From: Salvia splendens
Taxonomy: Eukaryota; Streptophyta; Magnoliopsida; Lamiales; Lamiaceae
Direction: 5' to 3'
DNA length: 64,000 bases
Assembly (NCBI RefSeq): GCF_004379255.2
Contig: NC_056052.1
Location: forward strand, 17,082,589 to 17,146,588
Shown: in pieces, positions 1 through 10,735 of the stretch
How the letters are laid out: the number at the start of each line of letters is the position of its first letter
Numbering within the stretch: the first letter of the stretch is position 1
The notes under the pieces: generated by a model
Seen by the model: the letters and a program-made list of their open reading frames with translations, nothing else
Databases searched by the model: none
Told to the model about the DNA's origin: nothing
Made by a program: the position numbers and the translations under genes

Positions 1-406
1 CTTTTCTTTGTCTCAAGTTGCCATTAGTTTAGGAATGTCCACACCTAAGTCTCTTTCTCCAGTTAATTATTTCGCGCAAAGCTTTCAAAATGCTCTTCCA
101 TGTTTTCTTAGTTAGATTTAGTTTAAGCTCTCAAACCCAATTTTCATGTTTAAAGTTCAAGTTTCCCACTCTAGTGTTTAAGTCCAAGCTCAAGTGCTTA
201 AGGCATGGAAGGCTAACACCAAACCCGTGTCGTAGAAACAATCTCGAGTAGGTCCATGGTCTATGTGGTTCGACCCCGCTCTTGCCGCTTATACTTAGTA
301 ATATTTGTTGCAAAAGTGGGAAACTATAAATCTTGTTGAAAGGAGAGACACGTGCACAGACACACGTGCAAAATTCCTCTCTTCAAATGGCACCGTTGCT
401 GGGGAC
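1..406 (+). mobile_element. 3' end of an LTR plus tRNA-Asp primer binding site (Ty3/gypsy fragment)
   Basis: The stretch ends in CTTCA followed at 388-406 by TGGCACCGTTGCTGGGGAC, a two-mismatch form of the complement of the plant tRNA-Asp 3' end (TGGCGCCGTTGCCGGGGA). Just upstream, near 265-300, is a 'ggttcgaccccgctcttg' phrase that recurs (in other orientations) close to the PBS side of the other tRNA-Asp-primed LTRs in this window. The LTR start lies outside the window and the internal region is lost: within about 90 bases the sequence runs into an unrelated transposase remnant. Bases 407-493 hold nothing I recognise. Confidence 0.6.
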
Positions 407-493
407 TATGGTGTTAGTATAGGTTTATATATATGTGCATTTATTGCATTCAAAATATTTTGATCTCTATATTGCAGCGCACTAGATAGTGGA

Positions 494-2362
494 TCAATCA
501 TACCCAACAAATGTTTCATCAAACATCATGAGAAACACAAAATCAAAGTTTTCCATCTTTTGAAGCAACCCTTTAGATTTGCCACTTGTTTCTTGATCAA
601 CCCAATCTTCAAATACTGTTTCAAGTACTGTGACTATCGAGGGCCACATAGATGCAAGACGAGTTAGAGTAATATAATTAGATCCCCATCGAGTGTCACC
701 CGGTCTATGCAAAGAAGTTTCTTGGTTTAGACATTTACCTGAAGTTATTTCCCCTTTCTCAATCCTTTCAACCATTCTTTCATATTCAATTTGTCGGAGT
801 TTATCTACCCTTTTGCAAGATGATCCACATACTGTAACAATCTGGCTAAGATATCCGAAAAAATGAGAAACATGTCGATTTTCCTTACATACCAATTGAA
901 GCTGATGGGAAAAACAATGGTATACCATGCCGATGGATTTTCTTTTAAAATAAGTGCTTTTAGTCCATTAAATTCACCCCTCATATTTAAAGCCCCGTCA
1001 TATCCCTGACCTCTCAATCTTGACAAAGAAAGTTCCAACTTAGAAAATATAAAATCAATTGCCATTTTCAAGCATCTTGATGAAGTCTCTTTAACATGAA
1101 CTGAGGCTAAATTTTTTTCCATTATCTCTCCATTTTTGTTCACGTATCTAATAACAATAGCCATTTTCTCCTTCACCGAGCAATCTTGAGACTCATCAAC
1201 CATTATGGAAAATAATCCATCACCAAGTTCCTTCATTATTTCAAGTGTAGTTTCAACTGCACACACATTAACCATTTCTTTTTGAATTGATGGAGCAATC
1301 ATTTGTTTATTTCTGGGAGCATTCTTCAATACAACTTGACCAACTTCTTCATTCCTTAAACTATACCAATATAATAACTCCAGAAAGTTGCGCCTATTTG
1401 AAGAAGTTGATGTCTCATCATGTCCTCTAAAAGCCAAACCTTGATTCAAAAGGAATCGAATAACATCAAGAGTTGCAGTCAAACGAGTCCTATATTCCTT
1501 ATCTTGTTTTGAACCAACTCTACTAACAATATAAGTCACACTCTGCTTTTGATTTACAAAATTTTTATATTCAATTCTAGCTTTGGTGTGTGCACTACCC
1601 GTTGCCCTCACATACTACGACCCAATCTCTGCGGTTCGGTACCTGAAGGCGCTAGTTAGGATGGACCAGCTGGGATATCCTAACTTCTATTTCCGACGTA
1701 GAGATGTGGGTTGAACTTGTTCTCATGATGGTTAGCTTTATTCTATACTCGTCTCTTCCTTTTTGTTTATTTAGTCCCTTTTTTTCCTCTTGATAGCATG
1801 GAGGATCCCGACTTGTGGGACCTCTGCTTTGCATTTTCATGTTCTTGTTTTGGATCTTAGTCACTTTTGATCTAAAAAAAATTGACCTAAAACAAACATG
1901 AGCTCTAAATTTTTCATTAGCCTTCTTCCAATTAGAGAAACCACCACTAACAAATGCTTCATCTCCTGGTGCTAAATAACCACACTTGAAAAGAAAACAC
2001 CAAAAACAATAAGCAGCATCTGTTGTCGTACTATATTCAAGCCAAATATAATCTTTATACCAAACATCCCTAAAACCTCTCTTATCTTTCCCATATTATT
2101 TTTTTGGAAAGTCATGGTCTTTTGGTTGGCAAGGACCTTTGGCAACATATTCTCTACGAATTCGATAATGAATATTCACATCAAAACTATCTATAGGGTC
2201 TCGTAATCCGGGGTCGGCTTTAATTTTCTCTTTATCAATTTCAATCTCGTACGGATTAATTTCAACTACCACATAATTTTCCAATTGTTGTGGTTCTTGC
2301 TCAACATTAACACTTGAAGAACCGATAGAAACTCGAGGTCTTTTCTTCAGAAATTTATCCAT
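494..2362 (-). pseudogene. TTF-type zinc finger / DUF4371 hAT-like transposase (ZMYM1-like), broken
   Basis: Read on the minus strand from an ATG at 2362, the product starts MDKFLKKRPR, as in plant 'zinc finger MYM-type protein 1-like' genes, which derive from hAT transposases. A TTF-type zinc finger follows (about 2090-1880; YSTTTDAAYCFWCFLFKCGY with the expected Cys pairs). Next comes the DUF4371 transposase core (1611-805; ARLTATLDVIRFLL-like and IMVDESQDCSVKEK motifs) and a conserved HQLQL block (928-494). Breaks seen directly: an in-frame TAA at about 2096, roughly 260 bp of foreign sequence between the zinc finger and the core (about 1605-1868), and a frameshift near 925. The C-terminal hAT dimerisation domain is absent. 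It would bind DNA and dimerise if intact; here it is a relic. Confidence 0.8.
1605..1868. other. Foreign segment inside the hAT-like relic
   Basis: About 260 bp separates the zinc-finger part from the DUF4371 part of the relic, where family members are contiguous. The segment is unlike its surroundings and shows no TIR or clear target-site duplication. It could be a mobile insertion or an intron remnant; I cannot decide. Confidence 0.4.
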
Positions 2363-2460
2363 TAACCTTAAAACAATGTAACACAAATTTAAAATTTATA
2401 TTTAATCAATTATCATATATTATGAAACTTTCTAATCTAATCTCGGACAAGGTAAACAAA

Positions 2461-2564
2461 ATCAATGAATACTCAAAAGTAATTAAGCAAAGCTGCAAAG
2501 ATAATTGCTATAATCAATGAATACTCAAAAGCAATTAAGCAAAGCTGCAAAGATAATTGCTATA
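2461..2564. repeat. 52-bp tandem duplication upstream of the hAT-like relic
   Basis: Two nearly identical copies (2461-2512 and 2513-2564) of a segment beginning ATCAATGAATACTCAAAAG, differing at about one base. It lies in the AT-rich 2363-2950 stretch upstream of the transposase ATG, which has no other recognisable content. Reads as a simple slippage or unequal-exchange duplication. Confidence 0.85.
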
Positions 2565-2949
2565 TCTACTTAAATTAGAGAATATAATAATTATTGTATA
2601 AACAGAAAAAAAAATAATAGTACCAACTTATACTTGAATGATGATTTTATATACCTCAATAAGTAATAAGATACAAGAAAATCTCAAAAAAGCTGACACC
2701 AATTGCTAAGAAATTCCTTCGAAATTCTATTCGTAGCACAAAACCCCTAAAACCTAAAGTCTGAAATTCTCTTCGATAAAAATTTTGGGTAGAGAATGAA
2801 GGGTTTTTTTTCATGTTATAAAATTCGCCCAAGTCTGTACCGCAAGTTAGCAACCTTTTGCATTCTTTAAATAGGTTAAAATTATTGGAAGTTGGGTTTA
2901 TTTAATTATAGTATTAATTAAAACAAGGCCCGCACACTTGTAAAATACT

Positions 2950-3172
2950 ATTGTTCGACTACTACTTAAAATAAAAGAAAGATAATTATGAAAATAACTA
3001 CTTGGCAACAAAGTCGCCGAATCTGCTCGGAGGGTTCGCGTTCCTCGTCGGCTTTGACTTCGCGATGGACGCTTCCTCTCGAACTCCCTTTGTCCGCCTA
3101 TCCTCGTCACTCCGTCGCCTCTGTTTCGCGATCGGTTCCTGCTGTGCCTGCGGATCAGTTGGGATTGTATCA
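2950..3172 (-). repeat. Truncated 3' LTR of the chromovirus
   Basis: Matches 8580-8355 of the 5' LTR with scattered substitutions, then similarity stops at about 2950. The missing 350 or so bases, including the LTR TATA region, are not found elsewhere in the window, so this is a deletion or replacement, not a nested insertion. Confidence 0.8.
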
Positions 3173-4365
3173 ACTCCCCTCTCCATAGCAACATCCTTGT
3201 CCTCAAGGTGGATATTCGGAAACTTCTGGTGAATCACATCCAAAGGTTCCCATGTCTGCGACTCTGTACCGTCCGACCAACGAACCAACGCATGCTCTCT
3301 CGGCCGATCCCCATTCCAAAGCATCCTCCTCTCCAGCACACGCACCGGGTACACCACTGGACGATCGCCGAAAAACTCTGACGGCAAATCACCCTGATGC
3401 CCCTCTGAATCCCCGGCAACAAACGGGCGGAGAAGACTAACGTGAAACACGTTATGAATTCTGCTCCCATCTGGGAGCTGCAGCCGGTAGGCCACTTGAC
3501 CGATCCGCTCAATCAATGCAAATGGCCCATAATAGCGACGCGCCAATTTCGCTGATAACGGGCGCGCGACCGAATGCTGACGATAAGGTTGGAGTTTGAG
3601 AAACACCATATCACCCGCCACAAACTCCACGTTTCGACTATGCTTATTCGCCGTATCTCGCATTCGTTGATGTGCGCAGGCTAGATTCCCACGAAGCTGA
3701 ACCGATAGCTCACTCCGCTGCCTGATCAGTTCCTCCACTGACGGGGGAGTCGCTGCTGATGGAGGAGCAAAAACTAGGCTGGGTGGGTCCCTCCCGTACA
3801 GAGCCTTGAACGGCGACGTTACCAGACCCGCATGATAGAAACAATTAAGTGCAAGTTCCGCCCAAGGCAGGAAGTTCGTCCATTTGGATGGGCGATCCCC
3901 GACGAAAGCCCGAAGATATTGCTCGAGCCCCCTATTTCTTACCTCCGTTTGGCCGTCCGACCGTGGATGGTACGCCGTCGAGAAGTTCAACTTTGTACCA
4001 CTTAGCCGCATAATTTCCTCCCAAATCTTATTCAAGAACACAGAATCGCGATCCGAGACCAAGGTATTGGGATATCCATGATGACGCACCACCGTGTTAA
4101 CAAATAAATACGCGACCCTCAAGGCATCAAAACGTGTTGGTAGGGGTGCAAAGTGGGTGTACTTGGATAAATGATCCACGACAACCATGATGGCCGTGTA
4201 CCCTCGAGACGGAGGCAGTCCCGTGATAAAGTCCATCGACACATCATCCCAAACCTGCGAGGGAATTAGTAACGGCTGCAACAACCCAGCCGGCTTTTGA
4301 GTAGAGTACTTTGTAGTTTGGCATATAACACACGCCTCGACGAATCGCCGAATCTCCTTTTTCAT
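2998..4365 (-). CDS. Chromovirus integrase with chromodomain, tail coded by the 3' LTR
   Basis: The open frame of 455 residues begins within the zinc-binding domain (ACVICQTTK), just after an in-frame stop at about 4431 that cuts it off from RNase H, so the ATG is not the true start. The catalytic D-D-E triad is D45 (VSMDFITGLP), D105 (SDRDSVF) and E141 (SDGQTEV). A chromodomain occupies residues 337-390 (YPVRVLERR, ALVRWSDG, TWEP). Chromodomains of this kind bind modified histone tails and steer integration. The last 57 residues or so lie beyond 3172, inside the 3' LTR, a basic low-complexity tail ending DFVAK. The domain is complete, but the polyprotein it belonged to is broken. Confidence 0.85.
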   Translation of the reverse strand: MKKEIRRFVEACVICQTTKYSTQKPAGLLQPLLIPSQVWDDVSMDFITGLPPSRGYTAIMVVVDHLSKYTHFAPLPTRFDALRVAYLFVNTVVRHHGYPNTLVSDRDSVFLNKIWEEIMRLSGTKLNFSTAYHPRSDGQTEVRNRGLEQYLRAFVGDRPSKWTNFLPWAELALNCFYHAGLVTSPFKALYGRDPPSLVFAPPSAATPPSVEELIRQRSELSVQLRGNLACAHQRMRDTANKHSRNVEFVAGDMVFLKLQPYRQHSVARPLSAKLARRYYGPFALIERIGQVAYRLQLPDGSRIHNVFHVSLLRPFVAGDSEGHQGDLPSEFFGDRPVVYPVRVLERRMLWNGDRPREHALVRWSDGTESQTWEPLDVIHQKFPNIHLEDKDVAMERGVDTIPTDPQAQQEPIAKQRRRSDEDRRTKGVREEASIAKSKPTRNANPPSRFGDFVAK

Positions 4366-4623
4366 ATTTGGCCAACAGAACTCGGCGGTAACTCGACGGA
4401 GAGTCCTTTCAAAACCAGGATGGCCCGCCTATTGCGAGCAATGATATTCCGTCAAGATTGGCGTACGCGCTAAGGATCGGGATCCCACAAAAATCCGTTT
4501 GTTATAGTAAATCAACCCATCTACCCACGATAAGTGAGGTGGGGCGCGTCCTTCCTTTATCTCCTTCGTCATTTCACTCATCTCTGGAGACGATGCAGCC
4601 TCACGCCGCAGCAGATCGATCAG

Positions 4624-6600
4624 TTATGGAACCGGGCAGGCGGCTGCTGTCAGGAGAGCCCCATCGGCCTGCGCATTCCCGAGCTCCCCGCCCTCGCCAC
4701 TGACCTCAGAACCTTCGTCGCCCGGCTCAGCGCGGAGGGAAAGTGCATCTACAGCACGAATAGAAGTGCCTTTTTTGTATTCTATCTTGAACTTGTACCC
4801 CATTAACTTCCTCACATAGAGTTGCTGATCCGGGGTTTGTACCACTTGCTGTAGCAATTCCTTCAAGCTTTTTTGATCGCTTCGAATCACGAATTCACGC
4901 CCCAAGAGGTATTGGCGCCATTTCTGTACTGCCTCCACAATCGCGTACAGTTCTTTGTGATACGTAGATGCCACACGACGTCGAGGACCCAGTTTCTTGC
5001 TGAAATAAGCTATGGGATGACCATCCTGCAACAATACTGCCCCAATGCCCAGATCAGACGCGTCGGTCTCTATACAGAACTGGCGATCTAAATCTGGCAA
5101 ACGAAGAACCAGTGTCGATGTCATCGATGTCTATAATTTTCCAAAGCTCTCCTCCACATCAGTAGACCAGTTGAAGGAATCTCTCTTGAGAAACTCGGTT
5201 AATGGAACCGCAATCATCGCGTAGCCTGCAACAAAACGATGGTAGTAACCCGTCAAACCCAAAAAACCTCGGAGTTGTTTAACTGATTTGGGTTTAGGCC
5301 AGGCCGTCATGGCGGCAACTTTACTGGGATCGGCCTTCAGACGGCCCTCACTGATTAAGTGCCCCAAATATTCCACCGTGGAGCTACAAAAAGAGCACTT
5401 CGATAATTTCACGAAAAAACTGTTATTCTGCAAAACATCCAGAACAGCGGCCAGATGCTGCCCGTGCGCCTCCGCCGACAGGTTGTAAACTAAAATGTCG
5501 TCGAAGAAGACGATGACGAACTTCCGGAGCATTGGCTGAAAAATAGCATTCATAGCAGCCTGAAAAGTCGAGGGCGCATTCGTGAGACCGAAGGGCATGA
5601 CCAAAAACTCAAAATGGTCATCATGAGTGCGGAAGGCCGTTTTGAAAATGTCCTCGTCATGCATTCTGATTTGATGGTACCCCGAACGTAGATCCAATTT
5701 AGTGAAAATTTGAGCCTTGCCTAGCTCGTCAAAGAGATCATCTGCTGTCGGAATCGGAAAATGGTCAGGGACTGTTGTACTATTCAAAGCACGGTAATCG
5801 ATGCAAAAACGAAACATCCCATCCTTCTTCCTGATAAGGAGCACGGGGGATGAGAATGTGCTGTTGCTTCGATGAATTATGCCTTGTTCAAGCATGTCCT
5901 TGACCTGTCGTTCTATTTCATTTTTTTGAAAGTAAGGATAGCGATAAGGTCTAACATTGACGGGTTTCGTGCTCGACAGCAAATGGACGCGGTGATCGAA
6001 AGGCCTTTTGGGCGGCATCCCCACCGGCAAGCTAAAAACTGGTTGGAATCGCGTCAAAATATCCAATATGCCGGGCGGCAGGTCAGTCGGAAAATCATCA
6101 GCCGCTGTCTGTCCCGTTTGATCGATTTTCGGGTCCAGCAACAACAACTCAAAAATGTCGAGCACCTCCTGCGAAGGAACTAGTGATGTCAAAAAATGTA
6201 GATTAACTAGGCGCGGCGGCGGTACTATTCCCTTTAGAACGACCCATCGATCCCCCTGTGAGAATGTCAGTTTCTTGTCTGTGAAATCTGCTGTAACCGG
6301 CCCCAAGGACTCGGCCAGTCCATCCCCAAAATAACGTCCGGTCCATGAACCGACAGAATATGTAGATCCACCAAAAATGTCATCCCTTGAATCTCCAAGT
6401 TCGTCTGCTTTGAAATGTGCGTGCAAAGTAAAGCCTCGCCATTCCCCACAATAACCAGAAATTGGCGTATAGGCGAGAGCGATAGGTGCAAGCTCTCCGC
6501 AATTTGCGGATGTAGGAAATCCCGATCGCTCCTGTATCAATCAAAATGCACACTTCCCGATCCTGGATTGTCCCTATCACTTTCAGAGGTCATGATCTCC
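4624..6600 (-). pseudogene. Chromovirus protease, reverse transcriptase and RNase H
   Basis: A protease active site reading CILIDTGA lies near 6550 but the frame is lost soon after. The reverse transcriptase frame (6540-5131) has the usual landmarks: PYRYPYFQKNEIE, the SPVLLIRKKDG block, FTKLDLRSGYHQIR, and the catalytic FFDDILVY. It ends at a single nonsense codon (TAG near 5131), after which the same frame continues as RNase H (5124-4624; FCIETDASDLGIGAVLLQ, YHKELYAI, and a DALS end). Apart from that stop the enzyme core is well preserved. Alternative explanations such as readthrough are unlikely because other breaks exist upstream. Confidence 0.85.
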
Positions 6601-6689
6601 GACCCCCATGCATTGCGTGGATGTGTGCTACCTCCGTGTCTTCGCATTCCCCTGTGGTAAGTTTCTCTAATTCTCCGTCTTGCACGTCG

Positions 6690-7975
6690 TCCGAATCATC
6701 GGCATAGCAGAGGAGCCGCTGTTTGCACACGTGACCAATGGCCCACTTATCCGGACAAAAGTAGCATAGACCCAACCTCGCACGCTCTTCCTTCTAAGAC
6801 AAGCGGATCAGAGGTTGGCGAGAAGGGTGGGAAACACGCCCCTGAGCAGGATGCTGATCCGAGCCGACGGGATTCTGGGATGTCGGTTGGCTGGAAATCG
6901 GGGCTGCCTAATTGCGGTTGTCCCGGTTCTGCCAAGGACGACGAGAGGTCTGCTATGGCGGTTGTCGCTCGCCCTGAGAGTCAGCTAGTTCCAAGGTCAA
7001 AGCCATCGCCGCGGCTAGAGACGACAGGCGATGTAGGCACAATCGTTCTTGCATATCCGGCTTTAAGCCTGCCACAAACAGAGTGAGCAACTGTGTTTCT
7101 GGAATGCCTTGAACCCGGTTGAGGTATCTCCCAAACGTATCATGATACTCGAGCACTGACCCCGTTTGTGTCAATTTTGCAATTGAGCCAAAATAATCCT
7201 GAAAACTCTGGCTGTCAAATCGATGTCGTACATCGTCCAAGAACTCCTGCCACGTGACAAATTCGTTGTTCGCGCAATAGTTAAAGACCCACTCCGATGC
7301 CGGAGGATCAAACAACATCACCGCGTAGTGTAAGCGCTGTGCGTCTAGCATCATCAGATGATTAAAATAATATTAGACTCTCGACACCCAATTTGTCGCG
7401 TCAGAGCCATCAAATCGTGGTGCTACCATCTTAACCCTTTCAGTTTTATCAAAAGATGATTCCTGCGAATTAAAATGCTGGGGCGGATCCCAACAGGATG
7501 CTGGGCGGTCAAACGCTCGATTGGAACCGTTAAACCTGTTATGGGTAGAATCAAACTCTGAATGGTCCCCATTAGCAGTCGCACGACCGTATCCCTCCTG
7601 GCGACTCGCGGTCTGGTGACGAGGCTTATTCCCTCTGTCCTACGCTCGTTTTCCCCGAACATCCATATCCTCATACTCCTCCCAATCGTCAAACCGCGAT
7701 GGGGGATCTGCCTCGCGCGAAAGAGTTGGTTCCAGATTCTCAAACCTCTGATCTGTCTTGTCCCTCCACGCGTCCAATTTATCAAAGCGATCCAACAACC
7801 GGTCCAATTTAGTGTTAACAGGGTCGCCTTGCTGCACTTTGTCCCCCTGTCTAGTCTCCATCTCCAAATCTTCAAACGGAGGATGATTAAATTCCCCAAA
7901 ATCACGGCGATTCGTCGGCTGGCCGCGTCGGGATGGACCCCAACCCGTCCTGCCGTAGGTGTTGTAGCTTCTCAT
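6690..7975 (-). pseudogene. Chromovirus gag (capsid and nucleocapsid), frameshifted
   Basis: The N-terminal part (7975-7640, starting MRSYNTYGR) is charged and low in complexity. The capsid part (7354-6953) carries the retrotransposon gag signature, with WVFNYCANNEFVTWQEFLDD and a YHDTFGRYLNRV-like segment. A CCHC-type knuckle, CYFCPDKWAIGHVC, is read at about 6770-6730. The pieces lie in different frames, so the gene is dead as it stands. Gag would assemble the virus-like particle and package RNA in the cytoplasm. Confidence 0.75.
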
Positions 7976-7980
7976 GGGTT

Positions 7981-7997
7981 TAAAACTGAAAGCACCA
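7981..7997 (-). promoter_or_regulatory. Primer binding site of the chromovirus (tRNA not identified)
   Basis: Two bases after the LTR end comes TGGTGCTTTCAGTTTTA on the minus strand. It starts with TGG, as expected for pairing with a CCA tail, but is not the tRNA-iMet site (TGGTATCAGAG). The gag ATG follows at 7975. Confidence 0.6.
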
Positions 7998-7999
7998 GA

Positions 8000-8580
8000 T
8001 GTTAAGGACTTCCTCCCTCAACAACCCCGATCTCTCTGTCGGCGGCAATCAAACTTCCCGGCGCACTGTTTCAGGGTCGGCGGCGGCACGAACAGATTGT
8101 GTGCGGAAGACTTTCCCGTCAGGCAATCAAGTTCGTAGGTTATTTCACAAGATATCAACGATATGTTGGGCAATCAATATTTTCATTCATGATAGGTTAT
8201 GAAAAAAATAGCCCTATTTATATTCTACGGACCCTAGGTTTGGTTCGACCTAATCCTAACATCGGGAAAGAACCAACAAGAAAACCCGACGGAGCTTATA
8301 ATTATGCTCGACTCAATTGCAAAAATAAATAATAAAATATTCCCAAAATAAAAGACTATTGTTCGACTACTACTTAAAATAAAAGAAAGATAATTATGGA
8401 AATAACTACTTGGCAACGAAGTCGCCGAATCTGCTCGGAGGCTTTGCGTTCCTCGTCGGCTTTGACTTCGCGATGGACGCTTCATCTCGAACTCCCTTTG
8501 TCCGCCTATCCTCGTCAATCTATCGACTCTTTTCTGCGATCAGTTCCTGCTATGCCTGCGGATCAGTTGGGATTGTATCA
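8000..8580 (-). repeat. Chromovirus 5' LTR
   Basis: In element orientation it begins TGATACAATCCC at 8580 and ends TTAACA at 8000 (581 bp). A TATA box reading TATAAATAGGG lies near 8220-8210. The first 225 or so bases are repeated at 3172-2950 in the 3' LTR, which fixes the left end. The 3' LTR copy encodes the tail of the integrase ORF; this copy has the matching but unused coding sequence. Confidence 0.85.
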
Positions 8581-8581
8581 C

Positions 8582-8941
8582 AGGTCCCTGGTTGATTTGT
8601 TCCTTGCCTATCTCTTTCTCCTTGCCCAGATCTGCCACATGTGGGGGAACATTGGTGGTCCCACTGCACAATTGCACCGTGTGACAGTTTCCTTTGGGGT
8701 TAACTTCTAAGCTGGGAAACGTCCCCGGTGTATGCTTGCTTCCTATTGCGGTGGCCAAGATCCCCATGTGGTACTCCAACTCCCCTACTTGTATGGCAAG
8801 ATTAGATAAGCTATGTTCCACGAGTTCAGTATTTATTTCCAAGTTGCTCAGCCTCTGTTTCGTTACTTTCCGATTTTCTTCTACCTTGATGATGCATATT
8901 TCTAATAGTTCCTCCCATTTTGAGTGGGGTTGTTCCTCCAT
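8582..8941 (-). pseudogene. Athila/Tat-type gag C-terminal fragment
   Basis: From an ATG at 8941 the frame reads MEEQPHSKWEEL and goes on to SNLAIQVGELEYHMGILA and PGTFPSLEVNPKGNCHTV. This corresponds to the conserved 'QLA...RPQGTLPSxTEVNP...ITLRSG' stretch that links gag to protease in Athila and Tat elements. The frame then runs into chromovirus LTR sequence at 8580, so the final dozen residues are foreign. No capsid or enzyme domain remains. Confidence 0.7.
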
Positions 8942-9204
8942 ACCTGCACAAGTTTCAAAATTTTTGTTAGAGTAGTTGTTTTGCGCAGGATATGAGTAAT
9001 CAGAGCAATCACTATAATAGTATTCTCCCCCTTAATCGGGGTTAAAATACTCTCCGTAGTATCCTCCTCGTTGCTCTCCATTGTAACAGTATGGATCCTC
9101 CATTCCAGTAGGAAAATCTGTTGAATTAAAATTTAAATAAAAGCAGTAAAATCCAAAGTAGTAAAATAGTCTGTTTAAAGATATCAATCACGTAGTGAAA
9201 GTTT

Positions 9205-9222
9205 TCCCTGGCAACGGCACCA
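9205..9222 (-). promoter_or_regulatory. tRNA-Asp primer binding site
   Basis: Minus-strand TGGTGCCGTTGCCAGGGA, two mismatches from the complement of the tRNA-Asp 3' end, placed five bases from the LTR end. It would prime minus-strand cDNA synthesis. Confidence 0.8.
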
Positions 9223-10159
9223 AAACTTGATGCAATTTTTATTAGCACTAAATTAACCTGCAAATATACATAGTATATATAGTATAGCTAATGGTCAATA
9301 CCGGATATCAAACATAGGGAAAACTATCACAAATTGTCTACATTTTACTAAGTTTTTTCTACTATTTAGAAAAACAAAGAGTTTTGGAGTAAGAATTGTA
9401 AAAACACTAAAACAAGTAATGGATGCAAATAAAAACACAGAGAATAATCAGATGAGATAAGGGAACTCCAGGGATGTACTTTCACAGTTATGGTTATACA
9501 AATTCCAAATACAACACCCTAGTACAATTCATACTTCAGTAGAACGAGTTGCAAATATATTGTCCATGCCGCACAGAGTGGATTACAGACATTAGGGGCG
9601 TCAATCCTAGATTAGTAACTCCTAAAGGCTCATAAGACCCCTAATGTTATCGATCTCAATTAACAGTGTCGTTTTAAGGGAAGCTAATTGTAACGTCAGC
9701 TAAGCTCTTCTAACTCGTGAACCTCCTCTCACAATTATGTTGCAAGCCAATAGATCATCACAAAATGTGTCAGTCAAATGTGAAACAATTATCCAACACT
9801 TCGAATAGAAGCGAAGTAACGAACAAAATGGATATTAAATAAAGAGGAATTGTATAACAAAAGCCGTTACTAACACATCGCTAGAATTCTATGAGTTTAG
9901 TTATGCACGATTGAATAAGATAAAAACATAGTTTGTAGGGAAAACAAAGAAAATATAAGAACTATAATGATAGAACCCAAAGGTTGAATCTTTTAGCATT
10001 GATCTTCTCTTGAATCCTTCTTCAAACTCCTTTAATCTTTTCGAACAGTGAAATGACTCTCAAATATTATCTTTGAAAATTATGCAACAAAAAGATCCTA
10101 TTGATGAAGCTTGAGTGGGTATTTGGCGGATCCATACCCCGAAAATGGCGGTGGAGGAA

Positions 10160-10735
10160 TTTAATATTTTAAATATTAATAAATTAATATTTAAATTATT
10201 ATAAATATTATATACATTCAAAATCATCGTAAATATTATATACACAAGTGATATAAATAGAATAGTAAATATTTAGATTTTAAAAATATTTAAAATGTTT
10301 ATTTTGTTACATAGAGAATAAGATGCATGGACCACAAATTATAAGTACTTTAGTAAAAAAACATTAACACAAGATTAAAATAATTTAACTAAAGAATAAA
10401 TATAACAACATAATATATGCAAATTAGTATAAGTTTAGATTTCATAAAGTATTTAAAGGGATTATTTTGATAATAAGAAGAAATATGAATTGGTAAATAA
10501 AAAAAGTAAAGAATAGAAAATATATGTTCTTGTTGAGGGTTGAATCCTAGACCTCTTGGTTAAAAATCCAATAACATAACCATTGAACTACTACAATTTA
10601 TATGACATTTATTGAAAACAAATACATTTCTATACTCCATGGAGGGGGCAGATATGCTATATTCGGCTCGATTAAAGGGAAAGTTTAGGCTCTCCGAATG
10701 GCCGGGAAGGGGCGACCGCCCCCTAGAACCGCCAG
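10160..10735. mobile_element. AT-rich insertion in the Athila-like LTR, unclassified
   Basis: This block is absent from the two related LTRs at 16.3 and 24.7 kb. It splits the AATTTATA box of the LTR. Much of it is very AT-rich. Its right edge is GC-rich (about 10690-10735), and the sequence flanking the left edge contains a 'ggcggatcc' resembling the inverse of 'gaaccgcca' on the right. No ORF of note is present. A tRNA-like segment lies inside on the minus strand. Confidence 0.5.
10530..10600 (-). other. tRNA-like segment (possible SINE head)
   Basis: Read on the minus strand it contains TAGTTCAATGGTTATG, like a pol III A box, and about 45 bases later GGATTCAACCC, like a B box. Between them is a TTTTTAACCAAGAGG stretch like an anticodon arm. 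I could not fold a full cloverleaf by eye, so a functional tRNA is not claimed. A tRNA-derived SINE head is the likeliest reading. Confidence 0.35.

Larger units (their letters stand above)
2950..8580 (-). mobile_element. Ty3/gypsy chromovirus, degraded, 3' LTR truncated
   Basis: Minus-strand element with order LTR (8580-8000), primer site, gag, protease, reverse transcriptase, RNase H, integrase, chromodomain, then a truncated 3' LTR (3172-2950). The integrase ending in a chromodomain identifies the chromovirus branch. Small size (5.6 kb) and a short 5' LTR (581 bp) would fit the Reina clade, but that is inference. Reading frames are broken by at least two nonsense codons and several shifts in gag and protease. 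Its 5' LTR abuts an Athila-like gag fragment at 8581, so it appears to have inserted there; the other flank has been replaced by sequence next to the hAT-like relic, so no target-site duplication survives. Confidence 0.9.
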
